Positions 1 to 8,360 of a DNA stretch of 52,162 nt are shown here, piece after piece. The stretch's first letter is position 1, and each line of letters opens with the position of its first letter. The DNA lies in the IMG/VR virus record IMGVR_UViG_3300022227_000004, positions 1 through 52,162 of that record, one strand, 5' to 3'. Under the pieces are notes generated by a model. That model worked only from the letters and a program-made list of their open reading frames with translations, was not told the origin of the DNA and searched no databases. This DNA comes from a virus. The position numbers and the translations under genes were made by a program.

Positions 1-210
1 GTGGAAAAGGGAACCAACAAAGGCAAGCTCTATATAGCCAAGAACAGAATTGGATTAGATGGTAAGGTGTTTAATGTTGAATTCCATCCTGAAACTGCTC
101 AAATCAAAATAATAGAAATGAGCGATGATGCTGAATCAGATATTATTCACAACATTAAAACAGATGGAGGATTGGAAAACTTATTTACCAAATTTAGAGA
201 CGAGAGGTAA
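1..210 (+). CDS. C-terminal fragment, probable replicative DnaB/gp41-type helicase
   Basis: The reading frame is open at the window edge, so the GTG at position 1 is probably an internal valine and the gene starts upstream. The segment KLYIAKNRIGLDGKVFNVEF resembles the conserved end of DnaB-family replicative helicases, where a K-N-R-x-G-x-x-G loop (residues about 14-21 here) is followed by a beta strand. The acidic tail after it is usual. In the family this is the hexameric 5'-3' helicase that unwinds the fork and partners with primase. Replication genes follow downstream. Only about 69 residues are visible, so the identification rests on one short motif. Confidence 0.5.
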   Translation: MEKGTNKGKLYIAKNRIGLDGKVFNVEFHPETAQIKIIEMSDDAESDIIHNIKTDGGLENLFTKFRDER

Positions 211-213
211 ACT

Positions 214-420
214 ATGCCTATTCATGAATTTAAGTGTGATGATTGTGGAGAAATTTTTGACAGAATATTGACATTTGGAGAGTATGATTCTTATTCGAAG
301 AAAAATAAATTTTTGATGTGTCCAGAGTGTGAACATTTTAGTAATCAACATACTAAAATATTCTCAGGCAAAACTCATTTGAAGTTTGTTGGAAAATGGG
401 AGAAGACAGGAGGTTATTGA
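214..420 (+). CDS. Small zinc-ribbon protein (FmdB-like)
   Basis: A 68-residue protein beginning MPIHEFKCDDCGEIFDR, followed by a second CPEC pair near residue 37. The two CxxC knuckles and the aromatic spacing match FmdB-type zinc ribbons, common small regulatory or unknown proteins of bacteria and phages. An AG-rich ribosome site (gagaggtaa) lies just upstream of the ATG. Its TGA overlaps the start of the next gene (TGATG), so the two are probably translationally coupled. No catalytic function can be assigned. Confidence 0.65.
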   Translation: MPIHEFKCDDCGEIFDRILTFGEYDSYSKKNKFLMCPECEHFSNQHTKIFSGKTHLKFVGKWEKTGGY

Positions 421-662
421 TGGCAGATATTTATAACATATTTAGAATTAACACAAGTGCAGAATATGCAATGCCTAGTTTAGTATTCTCAGGAAAGACT
501 ACTGATCATACATTGGATGAAGTAAAATCTATGTGCGCAAAAATTCTGCAAAAAGCAACAAGACAATACAACGAACATGTAAGAGTTGAATTATGGTTGA
601 GAAAATCAGCCGAACAATCTATGGAGACAGGTGATAAGCCTATACACGTAATTGAAAAATAA
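420..662 (+). CDS. Hypothetical protein, 80 aa
   Basis: The start chosen is the ATG at 420, because a strong AGGAGG (408-413) sits six bases upstream. An in-frame ATG at 396 would lie inside the previous gene's end without such a site. The product MADIYNIFRINTSAEYAMPS... has no recognised motif and is moderately basic in its second half. It sits between the zinc-ribbon gene and the ribonucleotide reductase, and is possibly co-transcribed with them. Confidence 0.65.
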   Translation: MADIYNIFRINTSAEYAMPSLVFSGKTTDHTLDEVKSMCAKILQKATRQYNEHVRVELWLRKSAEQSMETGDKPIHVIEK

Positions 663-687
663 ACGAGAGGTTTGGAGATAATGGTAA

Positions 688-3096
688 ATGTCTGAAAAGG
701 TCGATAAGCTTACCGAATGGTATGATGGTGACAAATTAGCAGCAAGTGTACTGAGTGAAAAATATTTAATGGAAGATGAAGATTCTCCTGAAAAAATGTG
801 GAAGAGGTTGGCAAGGGAAGCAGCTTCAGTAGAATCAACAGAAATCAGACAAGATGTAAGAAAGCAATTCAATGAAGTACTAAAGGACTGGAAGTTCATC
901 CCGGGTGGGAGAATTAACTATGCTTTAGGTAGAACAGAAAATGTGTCAAATACAAATTGCTACGTGATACCTATTAGGAAAACTATAGATCATGAACGAT
1001 GGATGCAATCAGTGAATGACAATTCAGATTTTGATATAGCAGATAAAGATAAATATACAATAGAAGCAGATTCAATAGAAGGAATATATAATTGGCTTAA
1101 AGAATCAGCATTAACATACAGAGCAACAGGAGGCGTTGGAACAGATATATCAGTATTAAGACCCAAAGGCTCGGAAGTTAAGAATTCAGGAGGTATAACT
1201 CCTGGATCATTCTCCTTTATGGATCTTATGTCTAAGTCAACCCATACAGTTCATCAAAAACTCAGAAGAGGAGCTCTGATGATCACCATGAATATCCATC
1301 ACCCAGATATATTGGAATTCATAAAGATTAAAAAAATATTGGGTAAAATAAAGTTCGCTGAAAATCAAGGTGAAGGTTATAATGACTTATACAAGCTTGT
1401 AGAACATGCAAATATCAGTGTCCTAATAACAGATGAGTTTTTGCAAGCTTTAGAGAATGGAGAAGAATATGAACAACGATGGCCAGTTGAAGGCAAAGCA
1501 AAAATTAAGCATAAGGCAAATGCGAAAGAAGTTTGGGATGCCGTCATTGAGAACGCTCACCAACATGGAGAACCAGGGATCTTATTTATTGACAATCATA
1601 AAAAAGATGATGCCCTTTGGTATTGCAATCCTTGTGTTACTACTAATCCTTGTGGAGAACAGTTTTTAGGGGCTTACGGCAATTGTCTTTTGGGTCATAT
1701 GAATCTTGCAAAGTATGTAAAAAATCTTAAAGATAGTATAGAGCAAATAACTGAAGATGATTGGGTATTTGACTATAAATCATTTTGGGATGATGTTAGA
1801 GTAGCTGTAAGATTCTTAGATAATTGTATCGACTGGAATAATGGAAGACATGCACTACCTCAGCAAAATGAAGTAGCGCTTAATGAAAGAAGAATAGGAC
1901 TTGGCATCACTGGTTTAGGTGATGCCTTGATCCGTTTGCAGATCAGATATGATTCAGCTAAAGCTAGAGAAATGGTTGAGTTGATAATGGCAGGATTTAG
2001 AAATGCTGCTTATGATGCTTCTGTAAATTTAGCAAAAGAAAAAGGAGCATTTCCTTGGTACGAAAGCAAAAAGTGGATGAGATCTAAATTTGTAGAAAGA
2101 TGGATAGATGAAACAGCCTATAGCGAAAAAGAAAATGCAGCTCTTTATGAGAATGGAATTAGAAACTCATTCCTTCTAACTGTTGCTCCTGTTGGAAGTG
2201 GTAGTATTATTGGCCAGGTTTCTTCAGGTATTGAGCCATTGTTTGCAACTTCGTATACAAGAAGAGTAAGGCAACAAGATGGAAGTACATTCAAAGAATT
2301 CAAAACTTATCCTCGAATCATAGAAGATCTATTTGACAATGATGAAGATCTTCCTGAATATGTAGTTACTGCTCACGATGTAAATCCTAAGAGTAGAGTT
2401 AAGTTACAAGCTGTAATTCAGAGATACATAGACAATTCTATTAGCTCTACAATAAACTTAGCTGAAAATGTAACTACAAAAACTGTAGAGAATGTATATC
2501 TTGATGCTTGGAAACAAGGATTAAAATCTCTAACAGTATATAGAGATAGATCAAGAGAAGGTATCTTAATTCCTGATGAGCCTGAAGAAGAGAAGCCTAA
2601 GGTAAACAAGAAAAGGCCGTTGACTTTGTTTGGTCCAACCTACAAGATTCCGGTTGATGCCGAAAGAAAAGTCTACATTACAATTGGTGGTTTTGAAGAT
2701 CAACCAAATAAGCCTTTCGAGATATTCTTAAACACATACGGAAAGGACGATACTGAGTTAAAAACAATTTCAGTATTATTATCTTCATTGCTTAGACAGG
2801 TTGATGATCCTTCATTCATAATTAATCACTTGAAGAAAATTGAGTCTCCAAAGCAAGGCACATTTTGGCATGATGTAGAAGATAAGAGAAGATATTTCAT
2901 CAACTCTGTTCCAATGGCTGTCGCGATTGCTTTAGAAAAATTCATGAATAGAGTTGAGCCAAAAGAAGGAAATGGAACTAGTGAAAAAGATACATTAGAT
3001 CATGCAGAACAATGTCCAAAGTGTAGCGACATGTCTTATATATCTGAAGAAGGTTGCAATAAGTGTATGAATTGTGGTTATAGTAAGTGTAGTTAA
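688..3096 (+). CDS. nrdJ: Class II (adenosylcobalamin-dependent) ribonucleotide reductase
   Basis: This 802-residue enzyme converts ribonucleotides to deoxyribonucleotides for phage DNA synthesis, using vitamin B12. Visible hallmarks are the N-terminal GGRINYALGR and NTNCYVIP (first redox cysteine), RATGGVGTDIS, the catalytic loop NPCGEQ at residues 320-325 (Cys322 thiyl, Glu324), and the substrate loop APVGSGSIIGQVSSGIEPLF. A C-terminal CPKC...CNKCMNCGYSKC zinc/redox tail is typical of NrdJ. No NrdB-like radical subunit is nearby, which agrees with class II. Start: the ATG at 681 is followed immediately by an in-frame stop, whereas the ATG at 688 has GGAG at 674-677. Length is normal for monomeric or dimeric class II enzymes. 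Confidence 0.93.
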   Translation: MSEKVDKLTEWYDGDKLAASVLSEKYLMEDEDSPEKMWKRLAREAASVESTEIRQDVRKQFNEVLKDWKFIPGGRINYALGRTENVSNTNCYVIPIRKTIDHERWMQSVNDNSDFDIADKDKYTIEADSIEGIYNWLKESALTYRATGGVGTDISVLRPKGSEVKNSGGITPGSFSFMDLMSKSTHTVHQKLRRGALMITMNIHHPDILEFIKIKKILGKIKFAENQGEGYNDLYKLVEHANISVLITDEFLQALENGEEYEQRWPVEGKAKIKHKANAKEVWDAVIENAHQHGEPGILFIDNHKKDDALWYCNPCVTTNPCGEQFLGAYGNCLLGHMNLAKYVKNLKDSIEQITEDDWVFDYKSFWDDVRVAVRFLDNCIDWNNGRHALPQQNEVALNERRIGLGITGLGDALIRLQIRYDSAKAREMVELIMAGFRNAAYDASVNLAKEKGAFPWYESKKWMRSKFVERWIDETAYSEKENAALYENGIRNSFLLTVAPVGSGSIIGQVSSGIEPLFATSYTRRVRQQDGSTFKEFKTYPRIIEDLFDNDEDLPEYVVTAHDVNPKSRVKLQAVIQRYIDNSISSTINLAENVTTKTVENVYLDAWKQGLKSLTVYRDRSREGILIPDEPEEEKPKVNKKRPLTLFGPTYKIPVDAERKVYITIGGFEDQPNKPFEIFLNTYGKDDTELKTISVLLSSLLRQVDDPSFIINHLKKIESPKQGTFWHDVEDKRRYFINSVPMAVAIALEKFMNRVEPKEGNGTSEKDTLDHAEQCPKCSDMSYISEEGCNKCMNCGYSKCS

Positions 3097-3144
3097 TTTA
3101 AAATTATATTCAGATTTATTATTATATATCCAAAGGAGAATTAT

Positions 3145-3414
3145 ATGAATGATAGTGAAATCCACCGGCAAGCACTAGAACCAAGCATTGACATCCAAGA
3201 ACCAAAAAAGAAAGTTTTCAAGCCAGGTCTCCAGTTCGAAGCCACGGTTTCAAAATTGGCAGCAAAATATAAAGATTTAGAAACTATTTTCAGACATATG
3301 AGTTTAGGTCAAATAAGCAAACATACAGAAAAAGATGGATGTATATATCACATAGACAAAGGATTGATATATGATTCTAACACGGGGGAGATAAATGAGC
3401 AACAACGAATTTGA
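3145..3414 (+). CDS. Hypothetical protein, 89 aa
   Basis: A clear AAAGGAG site lies about eight bases before the ATG. The product MNDSEIHRQALEPSIDIQEP... is hydrophilic with no recognised domain. Its last 20 bases overlap the start of the next gene. A 48-bp AT-rich gap separates it from nrdJ, so it may begin a new transcription unit. Confidence 0.6.
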   Translation: MNDSEIHRQALEPSIDIQEPKKKVFKPGLQFEATVSKLAAKYKDLETIFRHMSLGQISKHTEKDGCIYHIDKGLIYDSNTGEINEQQRI

Positions 3415-3985
3415 GTTATACCGAATGACCGATGATGATTGGTCTCAATTAGCTTATGAAGGAGAGCCTGTTTCTGAAGATTGGCAAGATGGTAGACAGT
3501 GCACATTGAATCACAGTGAATTAGATGAAATAGATGATCTTTGCAATATGTATTGCAATGAGAAATTTAAATTTGAGTATGCACAGATAGGAGGAATTTG
3601 TCAAAGATCATTTGAGAAGCTATTCGCAGGGAGTGTTGAGCCTACAGAACTATATGGAGAAGAAGATAAGAAATTTAAATATGATGGAAAATTTCTTGGC
3701 ATTAGATATGATCATAAGGGAATGAGATTGATACGTGATCTTCATAGAATTTTTATAGGCACAGATAAAAGTATAGAATATCAGATGAGATTAGGAATAG
3801 AAATGTATGCTCTAGGCTATATAGATCATGATCATGTATATACATTCGTTGGATTTTTAGATATCAGAGAAGCAAAGAAGCTAGATATAAAGATAGCTAA
3901 AGGAAAAAAGCTAAGATGTTTTGATCTTACACTGGATGAATCTGTCTATAGTTCGAATGGAATTAAATTGACAGAATGGAATTAA
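3395..3985 (+). CDS. Hypothetical protein, 196 aa
   Basis: The ATG is preceded by a GGGGGAG-like site (acgggggagataaatg). The protein is acidic at the N-terminus (MSNNEFELYRMTDDDWSQL), with scattered cysteines (QCT, CNMYC, GICQ) and a C-terminal half rich in Lys and Asp. No motif specific enough to name a family is visible. Position suggests an accessory early gene. Confidence 0.6.
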   Translation: MSNNEFELYRMTDDDWSQLAYEGEPVSEDWQDGRQCTLNHSELDEIDDLCNMYCNEKFKFEYAQIGGICQRSFEKLFAGSVEPTELYGEEDKKFKYDGKFLGIRYDHKGMRLIRDLHRIFIGTDKSIEYQMRLGIEMYALGYIDHDHVYTFVGFLDIREAKKLDIKIAKGKKLRCFDLTLDESVYSSNGIKLTEWN

Positions 3986-4002
3986 ATTGACAAGAGTATA
4001 AT

Positions 4003-4938
4003 ATGAATTACATTTTGGGTGGAGGAGTTGCTGGAATGACTCTTGCACTCTACTTAAAAGATTTTAAAATTTTTGATGCTAATCCTATGGGCCAACTGAA
4101 TAGTAAGTATATTCTTGGCCCTAGACTCATTACTAAAGATGAGTACACAAAAGAATTCTTCAATACTTTTACTATGTCTTATTCATTGGATGTTGCAACG
4201 GCATATGTTGGTTATGAGAGTGATGGTCAAATATCAAGAGATCCTGATCATGATTTTAAGAAGAAATATTCTCTTATAACTAGAGGGCATAGTGATTATG
4301 AGCAGAGTTTTTTATCCAGTGGCCAAAATGCAATTGAGCATTATATTTTCAAGGGAGTAGATGATTCTTATGGTGCATTATTCCGTATCATAGAAGAAAG
4401 GCTTAGAAATAATTCTAGATTCATCTATAGAAATGTAGAAAAAATAGATATAAAAGATAGAACAGTTCACACAAGCAATATAGTTTATAACTATGATAAT
4501 CTCGTAAACACACTCAATTTTAAAATCTTCAGAAAATTATTAGTAAATAATACTCAATTATGGAAAGACAAATTAGAAACAGAATTAAAGTGTTTCTATG
4601 TAACCGAATATACTGCCGAAGATAGAAAATTAGCAAAAGATTATTACTACATTTATTCAGTAGATGGAGAATATACAAGAAGAACTTTTCAACATGATCA
4701 TGTAATTTATGAGACTGTTCAACCTCATCAATCTCCAACTGTAAATGGAGCTACAATAAATGGTGCTGGAATAATAGAAAAGATAGAGAATATCCCGATT
4801 CAAATAAAGAAGAGTTTGAATATCAAAAATGCTAAAGGAATTCCAATGTTTGGTAGATATGCACAATGGTCTCATAGAATTAAATTTAATGATTCACTTG
4901 CTGAAGTAGAGAGAGTGAGAAAGGCAGTTAATGGATAA
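4003..4938 (+). CDS. FAD/NAD-binding Rossmann-fold protein (UDP-galactopyranose mutase or amine-oxidase-like)
   Basis: The N-terminus MNYILGGGVAGMTLALYL is a classic dinucleotide-binding strand-loop-helix (G-x-G-x-x-G pattern at residues 6-11), followed by the acidic end of beta-2 (KIFDAN). This arrangement fits FAD-dependent oxidoreductases such as UDP-galactopyranose mutase and amine oxidases. The remainder (311 residues in total) contains LGPRLIT and a late GIPMFGRYAQW segment but no active-site motif I can assign. It is followed by an 8-bp overlap with the dUTPase/HAD gene. A sugar-mutase role would suit the epimerase and glycosyltransferases elsewhere in the window, but that is inference. 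Confidence 0.55.
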   Translation: MNYILGGGVAGMTLALYLKDFKIFDANPMGQLNSKYILGPRLITKDEYTKEFFNTFTMSYSLDVATAYVGYESDGQISRDPDHDFKKKYSLITRGHSDYEQSFLSSGQNAIEHYIFKGVDDSYGALFRIIEERLRNNSRFIYRNVEKIDIKDRTVHTSNIVYNYDNLVNTLNFKIFRKLLVNNTQLWKDKLETELKCFYVTEYTAEDRKLAKDYYYIYSVDGEYTRRTFQHDHVIYETVQPHQSPTVNGATINGAGIIEKIENIPIQIKKSLNIKNAKGIPMFGRYAQWSHRIKFNDSLAEVERVRKAVNG

Positions 4939-5917
4939 GTCAGAAAAAATTAATCAATTAGATTCAATGTTTGAAGTACAATTAACATTCGAAGAAATGT
5001 TTTTGAGAAATAAAACAGGATTGAACTTAGATGATATAAGAAAGAATCCTGAAGTATTGTTGAAGTGGAATAAAGAATTCATTCTAGCTTTGATGAAAGA
5101 ATCTTCTGAATTATTGGATGGAATAGATTGGAAGACACATTCAGAAAAGAATGAAGAAGAGCTTAGAGATAATTTCTTAGAAAACTCTATAGATGTGATG
5201 AAATATTTGTTCGCACTATACACTATAAATGGATATTCAGCTGAAGATATTTATGACAAATTCATTTCAAAATCTCATGTAGTAGCAGAGAAATATCAAC
5301 AAGAAGACGTTCTTACTAGAATAAAAAGTTGCAAAGCAATGAGGTTGGCAATCATAGATATAGATGGAGTTCTATCTGATTATCCAAAATCATTTTTAGA
5401 GATGGTAAATGTAGATCCTCCTTATCACAATTATTCATCAGTTCCAGAACTTAGAGAATGCAACTTCAAATTATATGAAGACATGAAGCACAAGTATAGA
5501 ACAACTGGAGTCAAGAAAACTCTAAAGGTCAAGCCTGGTGCTATGAACTTTCTTAATAAACTATATGACCAAGAAATAGTAATCGTCCTATTAACAGCTA
5601 GGCCTTATAGACACTACTTGAGAATATATCACGACACGATTACTTGGCTTAAGGAAAACAATCTTGTATACGATGCAATAATATGGGAAAGTAGGAAAGC
5701 TGCATACGCTGTTAAACATTTAGCAAATCATGAGGTTGTATTATGCATAGATGATGAGATGAATAATGCAAATGATTTAGCTAAGGTGTTTAAAAATGTA
5801 CATCTTATGATTAATAACCAACTATACAGAAATGGTGAAGATTGCTTGAGCAAGGTAATGAATAGATTAGATCATAAAATAAAGGTTGTCAGATCATTTG
5901 ACGAAATAAAACTATGA
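4931..5917 (+). CDS. Fusion: all-alpha dUTPase/MazG-like NTP pyrophosphatase + HAD phosphatase
   Basis: Residues about 1-125 are helical and carry the acidic metal-binding pattern of dimeric dUTPase/MazG-type pyrophosphatases: ALMKESSELLDGIDWK, then ENSIDVMKYLFAL with paired acidic residues. Residues about 138-320 are a HAD hydrolase, with motif I DIDGVLSD (nucleophile Asp143, second Asp145), motif II LLTARP, and a motif IV-like CIDDE. HAD enzymes of this size include 5'(3')-deoxyribonucleotidases. The fusion could couple dUTP-to-dUMP hydrolysis to a second dephosphorylation, though the HAD substrate is unknown. A stand-alone relative of the N-terminal domain is encoded at 14822-15205. It overlaps the neighbouring genes at both ends. 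Confidence 0.7.
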   Translation: MDKSEKINQLDSMFEVQLTFEEMFLRNKTGLNLDDIRKNPEVLLKWNKEFILALMKESSELLDGIDWKTHSEKNEEELRDNFLENSIDVMKYLFALYTINGYSAEDIYDKFISKSHVVAEKYQQEDVLTRIKSCKAMRLAIIDIDGVLSDYPKSFLEMVNVDPPYHNYSSVPELRECNFKLYEDMKHKYRTTGVKKTLKVKPGAMNFLNKLYDQEIVIVLLTARPYRHYLRIYHDTITWLKENNLVYDAIIWESRKAAYAVKHLANHEVVLCIDDEMNNANDLAKVFKNVHLMINNQLYRNGEDCLSKVMNRLDHKIKVVRSFDEIKL

Positions 5918-6294
5918 AAGATTTATTGACGTTTTGTATTTATGAGTTCCCAGCGGCTGTCTATGACTTAAATCACTGGGAAGAAAGATTCGATCTTCAT
6001 ATAAAATCTAGAAGCATGAAGAATGATTCTTTTAGAATATATTACATGAATCCAAGAAATGATTCTCAAGAAGTAATAGCTTGCTGCCCAAATGCAATGT
6101 TTGATGAGGGGTATTCTCGTTTCTTGATTGAACTGCAATTTCCTGAAATAAATTTAGAAAATCATGAATTCAACAAGCTTCTATTATTTGGCAGCTTTAG
6201 AGGAATTCATGTAGCAAACATATTAGATTATGAAGAATATTTAAGAGTCAAATGCAAAAAGGAGAATGATGAGAGTTTACATTACAGGATCTAA
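5914..6294 (+). CDS. Hypothetical protein, 126 aa
   Basis: It starts at an ATGA overlap with the HAD fusion gene, implying translational coupling. The product MKDLLTFCIYEFPAAVYDLNHWEER... has no recognised motif and is of mixed alpha/beta character. Its 3' end overlaps the epimerase gene by about 25 bases and supplies that gene's ribosome-binding site. Confidence 0.6.
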   Translation: MKDLLTFCIYEFPAAVYDLNHWEERFDLHIKSRSMKNDSFRIYYMNPRNDSQEVIACCPNAMFDEGYSRFLIELQFPEINLENHEFNKLLLFGSFRGIHVANILDYEEYLRVKCKKENDESLHYRI

Positions 6295-7282
6295 AGGATT
6301 CATTGGAAGAAATTTAGTAGCTGATTTAAAAGATCACGGCCACACAGTCTTGGGCGATGATGATCTTATAAGAAATAATGCTACAACAAGATTTTATAGA
6401 TCTAATTTAGATATTACTGATAAATTATCTACTTGGAAATCGTTGTTGCAAAATAATAACGTAGACGTTGTAGTTCATAATGCAGCTATAGTTGGAACTG
6501 ATGTTTGTGCTATGTATCCTGAAAAAACATTTAACACGAATGTATTTGGAACTTATAATATAGCGATGGCTTGTAGAGAAACTCATACACCAATTATCTA
6601 TATTGGAACTACAGTAATTTATGGCACTGATGCTTATCAAAAAACTCCAATTTCAGAAGAAAGTCAAATAGCTCCAAGAACTTTATATGCTAAAACTAAG
6701 TTCGAAGGAGAATGTTATGTTAGAGATATATGTAAACCCTCTCGCTTCTGTATAATGAGGCCATTGTTTTGTTATGGTGGGATTGGCGATATGAATAGTT
6801 TGATAGCAAAGTCTATTTTCAACTACCAGAAAAATAAAGACAATGATACAGAAGATAGAATAAGTATTTTTCTTGATCCATATAAGAGCAAAGACTACAT
6901 GCATGTTTCTGATTTTGTATGGGCAATTAGAGTTGCAATAGAAAATAATCTATATAGATCAAATGAAGATTTCAATATTTCTGTAATGAATCCTATGAGG
7001 ACTCAAGATATTGCATACGAGATAGATCATGTTTTAGGAGGGAATTCATCGCAATATATTGATTGGTTTCCTAAAACAGATTATCTAGGAAACCATTTAG
7101 CATTCAATGGTAAGTTTAAACATTATGTAGATAATGAATGGAATCCAATAATATCAGTTAGAGAGGGAGCCGAAATGTTCTTGTCTCAAATGATGTTGAA
7201 CAAAGATGAGGATTATGATCCACTAGAACACTTGAACAAGATCAAAGAAGATAAAGTCGACATAGAAAAATTTTATAAGTAG
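6269..7282 (+). CDS. NAD-dependent epimerase/dehydratase (extended SDR)
   Basis: The product begins MRVYITGSKGFIGRNLVADL, the TGxxGFIG NAD-binding motif of extended short-chain dehydrogenases. The catalytic YAKTK (YxxxK) motif follows an upstream IGTTVIYG strand with the usual Thr/Ser. Family members are nucleotide-sugar epimerases and dehydratases such as GalE or RmlB types. Two adjacent ATGs exist (6266, 6269). GGAG at 6261-6264 leaves only one base before the first but four before the second, so 6269 is preferred. It may act with the glycosyltransferases at 29596 and 33954. The substrate is not deducible. Confidence 0.8.
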   Translation: MRVYITGSKGFIGRNLVADLKDHGHTVLGDDDLIRNNATTRFYRSNLDITDKLSTWKSLLQNNNVDVVVHNAAIVGTDVCAMYPEKTFNTNVFGTYNIAMACRETHTPIIYIGTTVIYGTDAYQKTPISEESQIAPRTLYAKTKFEGECYVRDICKPSRFCIMRPLFCYGGIGDMNSLIAKSIFNYQKNKDNDTEDRISIFLDPYKSKDYMHVSDFVWAIRVAIENNLYRSNEDFNISVMNPMRTQDIAYEIDHVLGGNSSQYIDWFPKTDYLGNHLAFNGKFKHYVDNEWNPIISVREGAEMFLSQMMLNKDEDYDPLEHLNKIKEDKVDIEKFYK

Positions 7283-7290
7283 GAGAGCTA

Positions 7291-8358
7291 ATGTTTTATA
7301 GAGGGAAATTTCTAGTAATAGAAGGATCAGACTGTTCTGGAAAGAGTACTCTATTGCATGATACTTTTGATGGAGCAAGTGTGATCAACAAGAATACATT
7401 TATTCAAGATCGTGGAATGTCAACATCCGTAATATACCCAGAGGCATTGGGTCAAAAGGAGGTTGATATTTTTAGTTTGAGAAAAGCATTTGAAAATACA
7501 TTGCATTCAAACAGTCATTTCTATTTCTTTCTAGATACTCCATTCAAGGTAATTCAGAACCGAATGAAAGAGAGAGGTGATGATAGATACCCAGAAGAAA
7601 ATATGGATTTTCACAGAAAAGTGAATGATGCTTATAGAAATTTTTTCAATCAGTACTTAGATTATGGAAATGTTTTCAAGCTCCATCAACATGAAGATTA
7701 TTGCAAAGAATTAGTCTATAAAATTGACAAATTAGATCTTCTCTCAAGAGGAAGTCAAGTAGTTGCAGATTTAATCGTAGCTATGTATTCAGTTTATAAT
7801 CATCCGAATAAGAACATCAACAACTATAGATTCAACTGGCACTACAAAAATGCAGATGATTTTCAGGAAGATAATAGTCCAGTATATATCTTGAATAATA
7901 TTAGACAGTCGGATATGTCGAATGATATGCTGTATGAAGTATTCGGAAAACCTTGGCCCTTCGCGCACTGTTATAATATTGAATCAGTTGATGAAATACA
8001 AGAAAAAGAATTATACGAGCAATGTAAGATTTTAAATGATCTATATTTTAACTCTCACATTCAAATGTCTAAATATGGAGAGGGTAAAAATAGCAGAAGA
8101 TTCTTAGCAACTAATGATTCTTGCATGTCTTCGTTTCAAGTATTATTAGAAGATGATGCTATCAATATTATAGTCAATATGAGATCGGCCAGTATAAAAA
8201 ATAACTTTCCAGTTGATGTTGCATTTGTATATGAATCAGTTGGGAGCATACTTGCATTTTTTAATGACTACGAATATAGAGATTTAAAAATGAATATAAA
8301 TGAATTAAAAGTTAATATTAGTATTGACGTAGGATCATTACACTATCCAGAGGATTAA
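7291..8358 (+). CDS. Fusion: thymidylate-kinase-like P-loop kinase + thymidylate-synthase-like domain
   Basis: The N-terminal domain carries Walker A GSDCSGKST (residues 12-20) after FLVIE, and an R-x6-R lid-like region (NRMKERGDDRYPEEN), matching deoxynucleoside monophosphate (dTMP) kinases. From roughly residue 235 the sequence changes to a thymidylate synthase/dCMP-dUMP hydroxymethylase-like C-terminal half: SCMSSFQVLLED, NIIVNMRSASIKNNFPVDVA, and a final SIDVGSLHYPED. The pattern of an S-C-x-x-S-x-Q, then MRS, then GS-x-H-Y corresponds to the substrate-binding strands of the TS fold. The catalytic Cys loop of TS is not clearly identifiable. Kinase plus TS-like enzyme in one chain suggests synthesis and phosphorylation of a pyrimidine deoxynucleotide, perhaps a modified one. 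Confident for the kinase, moderate for the TS-like part. Confidence 0.65.
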   Translation: MFYRGKFLVIEGSDCSGKSTLLHDTFDGASVINKNTFIQDRGMSTSVIYPEALGQKEVDIFSLRKAFENTLHSNSHFYFFLDTPFKVIQNRMKERGDDRYPEENMDFHRKVNDAYRNFFNQYLDYGNVFKLHQHEDYCKELVYKIDKLDLLSRGSQVVADLIVAMYSVYNHPNKNINNYRFNWHYKNADDFQEDNSPVYILNNIRQSDMSNDMLYEVFGKPWPFAHCYNIESVDEIQEKELYEQCKILNDLYFNSHIQMSKYGEGKNSRRFLATNDSCMSSFQVLLEDDAINIIVNMRSASIKNNFPVDVAFVYESVGSILAFFNDYEYRDLKMNINELKVNISIDVGSLHYPED

Positions 8359-8360
8359 GG

